Part shown: positions 1-9,600 of the stretch, in pieces
How positions within the stretch are numbered: position 1 is the first letter of the stretch
Layout: the number at the start of each line of letters is the position of its first letter
DNA from: SZUA-547 sp963669315
GTDB lineage: Bacteria > Pseudomonadota > Alphaproteobacteria > Rhodobacterales > Rhodobacteraceae
Direction of reading: 5' to 3'
DNA: 64,000 nucleotides
NCBI GenBank assembly: GCA_963669315.1
Contig: OY770021.1
Location: 3,534,001 to 3,598,000 of the forward strand
Notes under the pieces: model-generated
The model's database searches: none
Told to the model about the DNA's origin: nothing
What the model saw: only the letters and a program-made list of their open reading frames with translations
Position numbers and translations under genes: made by a program

Positions 1-340
1 GTTGGGCGCCTTTCCTCTGCCGGTCGAAGTCGTGCCTTTCGGGTGGCAGGTGACCGAAGCGCTGATCGCAGAAACCCTCGACGACTATGACGTCGATAGC
101 AAGAAAATGACTCTGCGTCTGTTCAAGGACGAGCCGTTTCTCACTGATGAGGGAAATTTCATTCTCGATCTTCATCTGAGGCGAATCGGTGACCCGGAAG
201 ATCTGGCGGCGGCGTTGAACTTGATTCCCGGCGTGATCGAGACGGGTCTGTTCATTAACGTCGCTGACGTGGTCGTGATCGGGCGGGAGGATGGAACCTC
301 GGACATCATTGAATATGTCGATGATGAGGACAGCGATTAA
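1..340 (+). CDS. rpiA: Ribose-5-phosphate isomerase A, C-terminal part
   Basis: The reading frame is open from the window edge and ends at 340, so only the last 112 or so residues are present. They carry the family's closing pattern: PVEVVPFGW near the start, a middle strand with DEGNFILDLHL, and GVIETGLFINVADVVVIG near the end. RpiA interconverts ribose 5-phosphate and ribulose 5-phosphate in the cytosolic pentose phosphate pathway. The tail is unusually acidic (EYVDDEDSD). The catalytic N-terminal half lies outside the window. gor follows 51 bases later on the same strand. Confidence 0.85.
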   Translation, partial: LGAFPLPVEVVPFGWQVTEALIAETLDDYDVDSKKMTLRLFKDEPFLTDEGNFILDLHLRRIGDPEDLAAALNLIPGVIETGLFINVADVVVIGREDGTSDIIEYVDDEDSD

Positions 341-391
341 TCGCCAGCGCGATGAATGATCGCCTATCACGCATGACCGGGAGCGATTCTG

Positions 392-1747
392 ATGGCTGAG
401 TTCGACTATGACCTGTTCGTCATCGGTGGCGGCTCCGGCGGCGTAAGGGCCGCCCGCATGTCCGCCAATCACAGCGCAAAGGTTGCATTGGCCGAAGAAT
501 ACCGCTTTGGCGGCACCTGCGTGATCCGCGGCTGCGTGCCGAAGAAATTGCTGGTCTACGCCTCTGGCTTTTCCGAGCATTTCGAGGATGCGGAAGGTTT
601 TGGATGGAGCGTCGGTGAGCGCAGTTTTGACTGGGCCAAGTTGATCGCCGCCAAAGACCAGGAAATTGATCGACTGGAGAATATTTACCAATCCAACCTC
701 TTAAACGCTGGCGTTGAGCTTTACCGCTCTCGGGCCACTGTCGTCGATCCGCACACAGTTGAGTTGGCGTCAGACGGCCGAAAAGTGACGGCCAAGCACA
801 TATTGGTGGCTACCGGCGGAGGGCCTTTCGTCCCCGATCTCCCCGGTTCCGAATATGCGGGCACGTCGAACGACGCCTTCCATCTGGAGAACTTTCCGAA
901 GCGAGTTATCGTCGTCGGCGGAGGATACATCGCGTGCGAGTTCGCCTGCATTTTCAAGGGACTGGGGGCGAAAGTTACGCAAATCTACAGGCGCGATGTA
1001 TTTCTGCGCGGCTTCGATATGGATGTTCGAAAGCACATGGCCGAGGCGATGAGTGCGAAGGGAATCGATATTCTCTTTAACTCGGACATCTCTGAAATTT
1101 CAGAGACTCCAGATGGTTACGCCGCAAAGTTGACGAATGGTGACGAGGTTGGGGCCGATTTCGTTATGTACGCCACAGGCCGTCGGCCCAATACCACGGG
1201 TATGGGGCTGGAGGCGGCAGGCGTCAGGCTGACCGCAAATGGCGCGGTCGAGGTCGACGCATGGTCGCAGAGTTCGGTTCCGTCGATCTATGCGGTCGGC
1301 GATGTGACGGACAGGCTCGCCCTGACGCCGGTGGCGATCCGCGAAGGCGCGGCGTTTGCAGATACGGTTTTCGCCGGCAATCCGACCAAGGCGGACCATT
1401 CAGACGTCGCGACGGCGGTGTTCACGCAACCCGAAATTGGCACGGTCGGCCTGACCGAGGAGGCGGCGCGGGCGGGATACGACGTCGAGGTTTATCGCTC
1501 CGTCTTCCGGCCCATGCTCAACACCCTCTCGGGCAGGGACGAGAAAATGCTGATGAAGCTGATCGTCGACAAGGCGTCGCGCCGGGTGCTGGGGCTTCAC
1601 GTCGTGGGCCATGGCGCAGGCGAGATGATTCAGCTGGCCGGAGTCGCGGTTAAGATGGGCGCGACCAAGGAAGATTTCGACCGCACCGTGGCGGTGCATC
1701 CAACTGCGGCTGAAGAGCTGGTCACAATGCGGGATCCGATCTCTTGA
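392..1747 (+). CDS. gor: Glutathione-disulfide reductase
   Basis: A 451-residue flavoprotein that reduces oxidised glutathione with NADPH in the cytosol. The FAD-binding GGGSGG motif is at residues 12-17. The redox disulfide is in GGTCVIRGCVPKKL, Cys43 and Cys48, spaced as in glutathione reductases. A second nucleotide-binding motif, VVGGGYIACEF, starts near residue 174, and the basic residues after it (YRRD) fit NADPH. The C-terminal HPTAAEE (His436, Glu441) is the acid-base pair of the partner subunit in the dimer. The length is normal for the family. Dihydrolipoamide dehydrogenase and mercuric reductase are less likely because of the VIRGCVPKK form of the disulfide motif. Confidence 0.93.
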   Translation: MAEFDYDLFVIGGGSGGVRAARMSANHSAKVALAEEYRFGGTCVIRGCVPKKLLVYASGFSEHFEDAEGFGWSVGERSFDWAKLIAAKDQEIDRLENIYQSNLLNAGVELYRSRATVVDPHTVELASDGRKVTAKHILVATGGGPFVPDLPGSEYAGTSNDAFHLENFPKRVIVVGGGYIACEFACIFKGLGAKVTQIYRRDVFLRGFDMDVRKHMAEAMSAKGIDILFNSDISEISETPDGYAAKLTNGDEVGADFVMYATGRRPNTTGMGLEAAGVRLTANGAVEVDAWSQSSVPSIYAVGDVTDRLALTPVAIREGAAFADTVFAGNPTKADHSDVATAVFTQPEIGTVGLTEEAARAGYDVEVYRSVFRPMLNTLSGRDEKMLMKLIVDKASRRVLGLHVVGHGAGEMIQLAGVAVKMGATKEDFDRTVAVHPTAAEELVTMRDPIS

Positions 1748-1910
1748 GTGCGGGTGGACGCAAGAATTGCGCAGGTTTGGCCGCTGACTTGATGCGCGCA
1801 GCCACAGCGCCACTTAGAAAAGGCGAGAACCGGTTTGCGCCGCGCGGCGGCGCAGAGTAAACCGACCCGTCAATCTGCCTCTTGGCGGTCAGTGCAAGGA
1901 TGGAGACCGA

Positions 1911-3077
1911 ATGCCCTGGAGCAATAAACCCGGCGGCGGCCCCTGGGGGGGCGGCGGCGACGGCGGCAAGAACGGCGGCGGCGGAGATCGCGGTCCGTGG
2001 GGTGGCGGCCCGTCCGGCGGCGGCGGCGGCGGTGGTCAACAACCACCCGATCTCGATGAGATTCTGAAAAAAGGCCAGGACCGACTGAAAGGTATCTTCG
2101 GCGGTGGTGGCGGCGGTGGTCGCGGCCCTGCGTCGTCCGGCGGTGGCGGCGGTATATCCCGTGCTGGCGTTCTTTTGGCGATCGCCGCGTTGTTCGTCGG
2201 TTGGGCGGTGGCGTCCCTCTATCGCATCGAGCCGGATGAGGCGGGCGTCGTTCTGACCCTCGGGCGCTATGAGAAGACCGAACCGCCTGGACTGGCGGTC
2301 GCAATTTGGCCGATCCAGACCATTGAGGTTCTGCCGGTCACCCGAGAAAACATCATCGATATAGGCTCCAACACCTCCGCGTCTCGCGCGTCGGATCGTG
2401 GGCTGATGCTGACCGGCGATGAGAACATCGTCGACATCGATTTTCAGGTCGTGTGGAAGATCGCTGACCCCGCGAAGTTCCTGTTCAACCTCGCCGATCA
2501 CTCGGCCACGATTCAGGCCGTGTCAGAATCGGCGATGCGAGAGGTGATCGGCCGATCAGAGCTGAGTCCGATCCTCAACCGTGATCGCGCCCTTGTCAGC
2601 CAGGATGTGGGCGAACTCATTCAATTGACACTGGATGGTTATGACAGCGGTATCTTCATCGAGCGCGTAAACTTCGACCGGGCGGATCCGCCCAGTCAGG
2701 TCATCGATGCGTTCCGCGACGTACAGGCAGCCGCGCAGGACCGTGTGACCGAGGAAAGCCGGGCTGAGGCCTACGCCAACCAGACGTTGGCCCGCGCCCG
2801 AGGCGAGGCGGCGCAGTTGCTGCAAGAGGCGGAAGGCTATGGCGCGCGCGTCGTCAACGAGGCGGAAGGTGAGGCCGCGCGCTTCACCTCTATCCGCAAG
2901 GAGTACGCGAACGCGCCAGAAGTGACGCGCAAGCGCATCTATCTGGAAACCATCGAAGAAGTGCTGCGGAACACCGACAAGATCATCATTGATGAGAATA
3001 CAGGCGGCGGCTCAGGATCAGGCGTCGTGCCCTATCTGCCGTTGAATGAACTTCGCCGGTCAGGGGAGAGCAACTGA
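1911..3077 (+). CDS. hflK: HflK, FtsH protease modulator subunit
   Basis: A 388-residue SPFH/prohibitin-family protein. The first 65 residues are very rich in glycine (PGGGPWGGGGDGG and several further runs), as is usual for HflK. One membrane segment follows (about residues 84-103, AGVLLAIAALFVGWAVASLY), then the periplasmic band-7 domain and a long charged helix (EESRAEAYANQ onward). With HflC it forms the membrane cage that surrounds and restrains the FtsH AAA protease. The stop overlaps the hflC start as ATGA, so the two are translationally coupled. The glycine-rich segment gives long G/C repeats at 1920-2150. Confidence 0.93.
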   Translation: MPWSNKPGGGPWGGGGDGGKNGGGGDRGPWGGGPSGGGGGGGQQPPDLDEILKKGQDRLKGIFGGGGGGGRGPASSGGGGGISRAGVLLAIAALFVGWAVASLYRIEPDEAGVVLTLGRYEKTEPPGLAVAIWPIQTIEVLPVTRENIIDIGSNTSASRASDRGLMLTGDENIVDIDFQVVWKIADPAKFLFNLADHSATIQAVSESAMREVIGRSELSPILNRDRALVSQDVGELIQLTLDGYDSGIFIERVNFDRADPPSQVIDAFRDVQAAAQDRVTEESRAEAYANQTLARARGEAAQLLQEAEGYGARVVNEAEGEAARFTSIRKEYANAPEVTRKRIYLETIEEVLRNTDKIIIDENTGGGSGSGVVPYLPLNELRRSGESN

Positions 3078-3946
3078 TGAAACGCGCTCCAATTATTCTT
3101 GGCGCTCTGGGCTTGCTGGTTGTCGCCGCCCTGTCCAGCGTCTTCATTGTGGACGAGCGCCAGCAAGCTCTGGTTCTCGCCTTCGGTCGCGTCGAGCGGG
3201 TGGAGGCCGATCCGGGCCTGAAATTCAAACTGCCGCCGCCGTTTAATACGGTGGAGTACTTTGAAAAGCGCATCCTTTCGCTCGAAACGCTGGAGCTGGA
3301 GGTCACGCCGGCCGATGATCGCCGTTTGGTGGTTGACGCGTTCGCGCGTTGGCGCATCACCGATCCGGTGAAGTTCCGCCAGTCGGTGCAGACCGAGATC
3401 GCGGCGCTTTCCCGTCTGCGGTCAATCCTGAACGCGTCGCTGCGCGAAGTGCTCGGCTCGGTTATTTCCGACGCCGTATTATCTGCTGATCGCGTCTTCC
3501 TGATGCAGAGAATTCGTGACACTGCGCGGCGAGATGCGTTGGCCTTGGGAGTGGATGTCGTCGATGTGCGGATCAGGCGCGCTGACCTGCCGCAGCAGAA
3601 CCTGCAGGCCACCTATGACCGTATGCAGGCCGAACGTGAGCGGGAGGCGGCGGATGAGCGCGCGCGCGGCCGAGAGGCGGCGCAGCGGGTCAAGGCTTCG
3701 GCAGATCGTCAAGCGGTTGAGCTTGTGTCCGAGGCGCAGCGGGAATCGGATATCATCCGTGGTGAAGCTGACGCCAGACGGAATGCGATATTCGCGCAGG
3801 CCTTCGGCGCCGATCCGGAGTTCTTCCAGTTCTATCGTTCGATGCAGGCCTATTTGCAGTCGATCCAGGGAGACAGGTCGAGTCTGGTGATCACTCCCGA
3901 TTCCGAGTTTTTCGAGTATCTGAAATCCGGAAGCGGCAGCGAGTAG
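3077..3946 (+). CDS. hflC: HflC, FtsH protease modulator subunit
   Basis: A 289-residue partner of HflK. An N-terminal signal anchor (about residues 4-24, IILGALGLLVVAALSSVFIV) is followed by VDERQQALVLAFGRVER, the typical start of the band-7 domain in HflC. A long helical region rich in Arg, Glu and Ala (about residues 170-230) follows and mediates assembly with HflK. The start codon overlaps the hflK stop, which supports production in a fixed ratio. A DUF2065 protein and a DegP-type protease follow, so the locus is a membrane and periplasmic protein-quality set. Confidence 0.93.
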   Translation: MKRAPIILGALGLLVVAALSSVFIVDERQQALVLAFGRVERVEADPGLKFKLPPPFNTVEYFEKRILSLETLELEVTPADDRRLVVDAFARWRITDPVKFRQSVQTEIAALSRLRSILNASLREVLGSVISDAVLSADRVFLMQRIRDTARRDALALGVDVVDVRIRRADLPQQNLQATYDRMQAEREREAADERARGREAAQRVKASADRQAVELVSEAQRESDIIRGEADARRNAIFAQAFGADPEFFQFYRSMQAYLQSIQGDRSSLVITPDSEFFEYLKSGSGSE

Positions 3947-3983
3947 TCGTGCCCCTTCGGGTGATGGCAAGGGGTGCGCGCCT

Positions 3984-4169
3984 ATGAGCGATCTCCTCGC
4001 CGCCATCGGACTGATTCTGATTCTCGAAGGAGTCGCCTACGGCCTGTTTCCGGATTTCATGCGGCGCGCGGCGTTCGAGGTGTCGCGCACCGACCCTGAG
4101 TTGATGCGGGTGGTCGGATTACTGGCTGCGCTTGTCGGCACCGTTGTGTTGTGGTTCGTGAGAGGATGA
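3984..4169 (+). CDS. DUF2065 small membrane protein
   Basis: A 61-residue protein with two hydrophobic segments (about residues 3-22 and 42-59) separated by a short loop with PDFMRRAAFEV. This matches the DUF2065 family, which is commonly found directly after hflC in proteobacteria. Its molecular function is not known to me; association with the HflKC/FtsH complex is an inference from position only. The gene starts 37 bases after hflC and is probably in the same transcript. Confidence 0.75.
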   Translation: MSDLLAAIGLILILEGVAYGLFPDFMRRAAFEVSRTDPELMRVVGLLAALVGTVVLWFVRG

Positions 4170-4345
4170 CATTCAACGAGATACGATCACAGCGTCGCGA
4201 GCGACAGGTGCGCGCCATAATTCGGGCGCGATTCATCCTATTCCTAGCTGCGACGGCAGCGCGACGCTGCGAATTGCAAGGTTTCGTCACCCTTGCTGAA
4301 CGGGGAAATCCCGCAAGATCAAGGATGTAATACAAGGAGAGTCAG

Positions 4346-5824
4346 GTGTTTCGGATGTCTAACCTCAATCTGATACGCTCTCGCGTTCGCGCCGCCGCAC
4401 TTGTGGCGGCCGTGTTAAGCACCGCGCCGGCGGCAGTTGGTGGCGCATCAGCGTCCTCCGCGCCCGAAACGTTTGCGGACCTTGCTGAAAACCTGAGTCC
4501 GGCGGTGGTCAATATCTCGACTGCGCAAAGGGTCGATGCGCCCCAAGGCGGACCGGAAATACCGCCCGGCGGGCCATTTGAGGATCTTTTCAAAGATTTC
4601 TTTGAGCAGCTCCCGCAGCAGCGTGGACCGCGCTCAGTTCAATCGCTCGGTTCGGGATTCGTGATTTCGGCTGACGGATACGTTGTGACCAACAATCACG
4701 TGATCGAAGAAGCAGATGAAATCACCGTCAATTTCCCTGATGGTATGTCCCTGCCGGCGACCCTGATTGGACGAGACCCAAAGACCGATATCGCTGTCCT
4801 GAAGGTTGAGACGGAGTCTTCTTTGCCGTTTGTGTCGTTTGGCGATAGTGAAATCAGCCGTGTTGGCGACTGGGTGCTGGCGATCGGTAATCCATTCGGA
4901 TTGGGTGGGTCGGTTTCAGCCGGAATCATCTCGGCCCGCAATCGCGATATCAACGCCGGCCCGTATGACGATTTCATCCAGACCGACGCCGCCATCAACA
5001 GGGGCAATTCCGGCGGACCGTTGTTCAACATGGCGGGCGAAGTGATTGGCGTGAACACTGCGATCATCTCCCCATCCGGCGGGTCGATCGGTATCGGCTT
5101 CTCCGTGCCGTCCGCGCTGGCGAAGAATGTGGTCGCTCAGCTCAAGGAGTTCGGCGAGACGAGACGCGGGTGGCTTGGCGTTCGGATTCAGACGGTTACG
5201 CCGGAACTGGCCGACGGTCTGGGGCTGGAAGAGCCGTCCGGCGCTCTGGTCGCCGGTGTGTCCGAGAATGGACCGGCCGCCAAAGCCGGCATCGAGACCG
5301 GCGACGTGGTGATGCGCTTTGACGGCAAGGAAGTCCTGGAAATGCGCGATCTGCCGCGGATCGTCGCGGAAACGCCCGTCAATGAGTCGGTTCGCGTCGT
5401 GTTGTGGCGCGACGGTCAGACGATGACTGTGCTGGTCGAAGTAGGTTTGCTGGAAGAGGGCGAGACCCGGATCGAAAACGCCTCCTTGCGCAGCGGCGAC
5501 GACGCCGGGGCCGATGTTCTCGGTATGACGCTCAAGAGCCTGACGGATCAGGTGCGCAGCCGGTTTGGGATCGATCGGGAGGTCGAAGGCGTACTCGTCG
5601 CCGCGGTCGAGGAGGGTGGCTCCGCCGCCGAAAAAGGTGTGCGCGCAGGGGACGTTCTGGTTGAGGTCGCGCAGGAGCCAGTGACAAGCCCTGCCGACGC
5701 GCTGGAGAAGATCGAACAGGCGCGTGAGACGGGCGCAAAAGAAGACGGTGGCTCAAAGCCGGTCATCCTGCTGCTCAATTCGGGGGGCGATCTGCGCTTC
5801 GTGGGTGTTCCTTTCGACGAGTGA
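4346..5824 (+). CDS. degP: DegP/HtrA-type periplasmic serine protease
   Basis: A 492-residue HtrA protease that degrades misfolded envelope proteins. A signal peptide covers about residues 1-36. The trypsin-like triad is His118 (TNNHVI), Asp148 (DPKTDIAVL) and Ser222 (GNSGGPLF). Two PDZ domains follow, at about 270-365 and 390-480. A mobile acidic and glutamine-rich loop (FFEQLPQQRG) lies before the protease core. The GTG at 4346 is preferred because AAGGAGA ends five bases before it; the ATG at 4355 is 14 bases away. Position after hflKC fits a Do-like protease. Whether it is DegP or DegQ in the E. coli sense cannot be decided from the sequence. Confidence 0.9.
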   Translation: MFRMSNLNLIRSRVRAAALVAAVLSTAPAAVGGASASSAPETFADLAENLSPAVVNISTAQRVDAPQGGPEIPPGGPFEDLFKDFFEQLPQQRGPRSVQSLGSGFVISADGYVVTNNHVIEEADEITVNFPDGMSLPATLIGRDPKTDIAVLKVETESSLPFVSFGDSEISRVGDWVLAIGNPFGLGGSVSAGIISARNRDINAGPYDDFIQTDAAINRGNSGGPLFNMAGEVIGVNTAIISPSGGSIGIGFSVPSALAKNVVAQLKEFGETRRGWLGVRIQTVTPELADGLGLEEPSGALVAGVSENGPAAKAGIETGDVVMRFDGKEVLEMRDLPRIVAETPVNESVRVVLWRDGQTMTVLVEVGLLEEGETRIENASLRSGDDAGADVLGMTLKSLTDQVRSRFGIDREVEGVLVAAVEEGGSAAEKGVRAGDVLVEVAQEPVTSPADALEKIEQARETGAKEDGGSKPVILLLNSGGDLRFVGVPFDE

Positions 5825-5846
5825 TCCGTCTGTCCAACTAAAATGT

Positions 5847-5880
5847 CATAAGGCCCGGCATAATTGCGCCGGGCCTTATG
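5847..5880 (+). terminator. Perfect 13-bp hairpin after degP
   Basis: CATAAGGCCCGGC at 5847-5859 is exactly complementary to GCCGGGCCTTATG at 5868-5880, with an eight-base loop. It starts 22 bases after the degP stop. There is no T run behind it, so it may act as a processing or 3' stability element rather than a classical intrinsic terminator. Confidence 0.6.
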
Positions 5881-6041
5881 CATTGAGTATCGTCCTAAAT
5901 TTCCGATGGTTAGCAGCGTAAGCTCGACCATGAACTCATCAACTATGCATTAGCGTGCATAGTTTTGCGCCGATTTCATTCCAGGTTCATTTAAATTTTG
6001 GCAAAGTCTTAATCACCCAAGTTGACCCATGGAGCCCCACC

Positions 6042-6533
6042 ATGACCAAGTTTGTCATCGGAGCGTGGGTGTTGCTTTTTACGATTGTCGCCAGTGTTCA
6101 GATGTTTGATTTTTGGCGATTGGATTCATCTCGCGGCCTGGCGGTCTCGTCCTTTTGCGAGGGCGCCGACTGCCGCAGCAACGAATACAAGGCGCGTGTG
6201 TTTTACCTATTTGGCGATTCCGATCATGTCTTGATCCGGGACTCGGCCGATATTAGGTTCGGCTGCGGAGCCGAGAAGGCCTCTCACTGGAAAGCGAAGT
6301 CGCTGAAGCGTGGCGACAGCGTCAATGATGTGCGCGGGCGCGTATTCGTGGATCGCGACTCGTCACGAACGAGGTTTGTCAACGATCTGAGCGTCTTCTT
6401 GCCTTGTGACGCACCGCAAGACGCGAGCGCCTATGGAGTGGCGGTCGCCGTGCCGGTTTGGCTAAAGCAGGGCCTGGCGGATGCGCGAGCGACTCTGACT
6501 GGCAAGGCGGCGTCGTTCGACGTCACGCGCTGA
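6042..6533 (+). CDS. Unknown protein with an N-terminal membrane segment
   Basis: A 163-residue protein of no family I recognise. The ATG at 6042 has GGAG seven bases upstream and opens with a strong hydrophobic stretch (about residues 4-20) that can be an uncleaved signal anchor. An in-frame ORF extends upstream to 5955 but has no ribosome-binding site there. The remainder is a soluble domain with four cysteines (in FCEGADC, FGCG and LPCD), possibly two disulfides in the periplasm. It stands alone between degP and the convergent dnaE2 operon and has its own strong terminator. Confidence 0.6.
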   Translation: MTKFVIGAWVLLFTIVASVQMFDFWRLDSSRGLAVSSFCEGADCRSNEYKARVFYLFGDSDHVLIRDSADIRFGCGAEKASHWKAKSLKRGDSVNDVRGRVFVDRDSSRTRFVNDLSVFLPCDAPQDASAYGVAVAVPVWLKQGLADARATLTGKAASFDVTR

Positions 6534-6596
6534 AACATCACCATAGCTCGGCTGCTGTTGTTGGGTCAGCGCCGGGTTAGCCGCCTACGGGGCGGC

Positions 6597-6635
6597 GCGA
6601 AGGGCGGAGCGGGGGCGCCGCCCTTCGCATTTTTT
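6597..6635 (+). terminator. Intrinsic terminator
   Basis: GCGAAGGGCGG at 6597-6607 pairs perfectly with CCGCCCTTCGC at 6618-6628 and is followed by ATTTTTT. This is a textbook rho-independent terminator for the rightward gene ending at 6533. The dnaE2 stop lies just to its right on the other strand. Confidence 0.85.
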
Positions 6636-6642
6636 CTGGCTT

Positions 6643-9600
6643 CTATTCCGGGCGTTCCGGAAACAGCGCTTTCGCCTGTTCGCGTGGATGGCGGGCGCGG
6701 GCGCGATGGCCGCCAGGCTCGCGGCCCTCTGGAACCGGGCGATAAACCTCGTCTGCATGGGCCTCCGCGCCGTTCAGCTTCCGGTCCGAGTGGGTGAGTT
6801 CGTCCAGCAGTGGTGAGATATCCTCCACCAGATCGGCGACCACATGGATCACCTGACCCTCGCGCTGGATACGCCCGGTCACCCGCATCAGCCGGGCGGC
6901 GATCACCTGACGCCGGAACCGCTCATAGATCTTGGCCCAGATGACTATATTGGCGATGCCGGTTTCGTCCTCCAGCGTGACGAAGATCACTCCCTTGGCG
7001 GAGCCGGGGCGCTGGCGGACGATGACCAGCCCGGCCACGGTCACCCTTGCGCCATTGGGCGGTTCGGACAGCCGGGCGCAAGGCAGTGCGGATGGGGGGC
7101 GGGGGAACGGCCCAGGTTGATCCGCGGCGGTCAGCCGCTTTCTCAACAACGCCACCGGGTGCGCGCGTAGCGTCAGGCGCATGGAGACGTAGTCCTCCAC
7201 CACCTCTTCGCCTTCGGTCATGGGGGGCAGGGTGATGGCCGGCTCCTGAATCCCTTCGCCTTCCAGCAGGTCGGCGAAAAGAGGCGGGGGCTGATCGCCG
7301 TTTACCGCCTTGGCCCGCCACAGCGCATCCCGGCGCGAGAGACCAAGGTCATGAAACGCGTCCGCCTCGGCCAGCAGAGTCAGCGCGCGGGGGGAGGCGC
7401 CGGCCTTGCGCCACACATCCTCCACCTCCCGGTAGCCATTGCCGCGAGCGGCGGAGATCCAGCGCGCCTCCTCCTCCTTCATGCCCTTGATCTGGCGAAA
7501 ACCGAGGCGCAGGGCGAGGCCGCCCATACCATCCGGCTCCATCACATTGTCCCAGAAGCTGGCGTTGACGCAGACCGGGCGCACCTCCACCCCATGCTGG
7601 CGGGCGTCGCGGACGATCTGCGCTGGGGCGTAGAAGCCCATCGGTTGGGCGTTCAGCAGCGCGCAGGCGAAGATGCCGGGGTGGTGTTTCTTGATCCAGG
7701 CGGAAGCGTAGACGAGCAGCGCGAAGCTCGCCGCGTGGCTTTCGGGGAAGCCATACTCGCCGAACCCCTCGATTTGGGAGAAGCAGCGCTCGGCGAAATC
7801 CTGCTCATAGCCCTTGGCCAACATGCCGCCGACGAAGCGCTCCCGGAAGGTGTGGATAGTCCCCGATTTGCGGAAGGTGGCGAGCGCGCGACGCAGGCGG
7901 TCGGCCTCCAAGGGTGAAAACCCTGCGCCGACGATGGCGATCTGCATCGCCTGCTCCTGAAACAGGGGCACGCCCAGCGTCTTGCCCAGCACCTCACCCA
8001 ACTCGTCCGAGGGGAAGGTCACCTGCTCCTCGCCCCGGCGGCGGCGGAGATAGGGGTGCACCATGTCGCCCTGAATCGGGCCGGGGCGGACGATGGCGAC
8101 CTCGATGACGAGATCATAGAACTTGCGCGGGCGCATCCGGGGCAGGAAGTTCATTTGCGCCCGGCTTTCGACCTGAAACACGCCCACCGAATCCGCGTCG
8201 CACAACATGTCGTAGACCGCCGGGTCCTCGGGCGGCAGCGTCGCCAAGGAATAGCGGGCGCCATGGTGATGCTCGATCAGGTCAAAGGCCTTGCGGATGC
8301 AGGTTAGCATGCCCAGCGACAGCACATCGACCTTCAGAATGCCGAGCGCGTCGATATCATCCTTGTCCCACTCGATGACGGTACGGTCCTCCATCGCCGC
8401 GTTCTCGATCGGGCAAAGCTCATCCAGCCGCCCGCGGTTGATGATGAAGCCGCCGACATGCTGGGAAAGGTGGCGGGGAAAACCGATGATCTCATCCACC
8501 AGCGTCAGCGTCAGGGCGAGGCGCGGGTCGTCGGGATCCAGTCCGACCTCGCGGATGCGATCGGCGCGGACGGATTCAGATGACCAACCCCAGATCTGAG
8601 AGGCGAGGGCGGAGACGGCGTCGGCCGAGAGGCCCATCGCCTTCCCGACTTCGCGGATCGCGCGGCGGGCGCGGTAATGGATCACGGTGGCGCAAAGCCC
8701 GGCGCGGTGGCGGCCATAGCGCTCATAGATGTGCTGGATGACCTCCTCGCGGCGTTCATGTTCGAAATCGACATCAATGTCCGGCGGCTCATCGCGCGCT
8801 TCCGAGACGAAGCGCTCGAACACCATGGAGGCGATTTCCGGCCCGATGGCGGTGACGCGGAGGGCGTAGCAGACCACCGAATTGGCCGCTGAGCCGCGGC
8901 CCTGGCAGAGGATTCCGCGATCTTCGGCGAAGGCGACGACGTCGCGCACGGTCAGGAAATACCGGGCGTAGTCCAGCTTTCCGATCAGCGCGAGTTCATG
9001 ACGCGCCAGCTTCTCTACCTTGGGCGGGACGCCGTCCGGATAGCGTTCGGTCAGCCCCTCGCGGGTCAGACGCTCCAACCTTGCTTGCGGATCCTCGCCG
9101 GCGGCCACCTCATCAGGGTATTCATATTTCAGCTCATCAAGGCGAAAGCGGCAGCGCCGGGCGACTTCCGCCGCGCGGTCCACCGCGTCTTCGCAATCGG
9201 AAAACAGGCGGCGCATCTCAGACTCGGGTCGAAGGCGGCGTTCGGAATTGACCAGCGCGCCCTTGCCGATCCGATCGATGGTCACACCCTGCCGGATGCA
9301 GGTCAGCACATCGGCCAGCGCCTTGCGGCGGCCGATATGCATCAGGGGCTCGGCGGTGGCGGTCAGGCGTGCGCCAGTCGCTTCGGCCAGCGTCGTCAGC
9401 CGGGTCAACCGTTCCTGATCCCTGCCGTCATAGCGGGGCGCGGCGGCGAGAAAGACGTGCTCCGGGAAACGCCTGACCCATTCGGCGATCTCGTCTCTTG
9501 CCTGGCGTTTCTCCGGCGCCGTCGCGGTCAGCGGATCGGGGGGATGGATCAGCAGGATCATTCCCTCGGCCCAATCGGCGATATCCGCTTTGTGGATCAG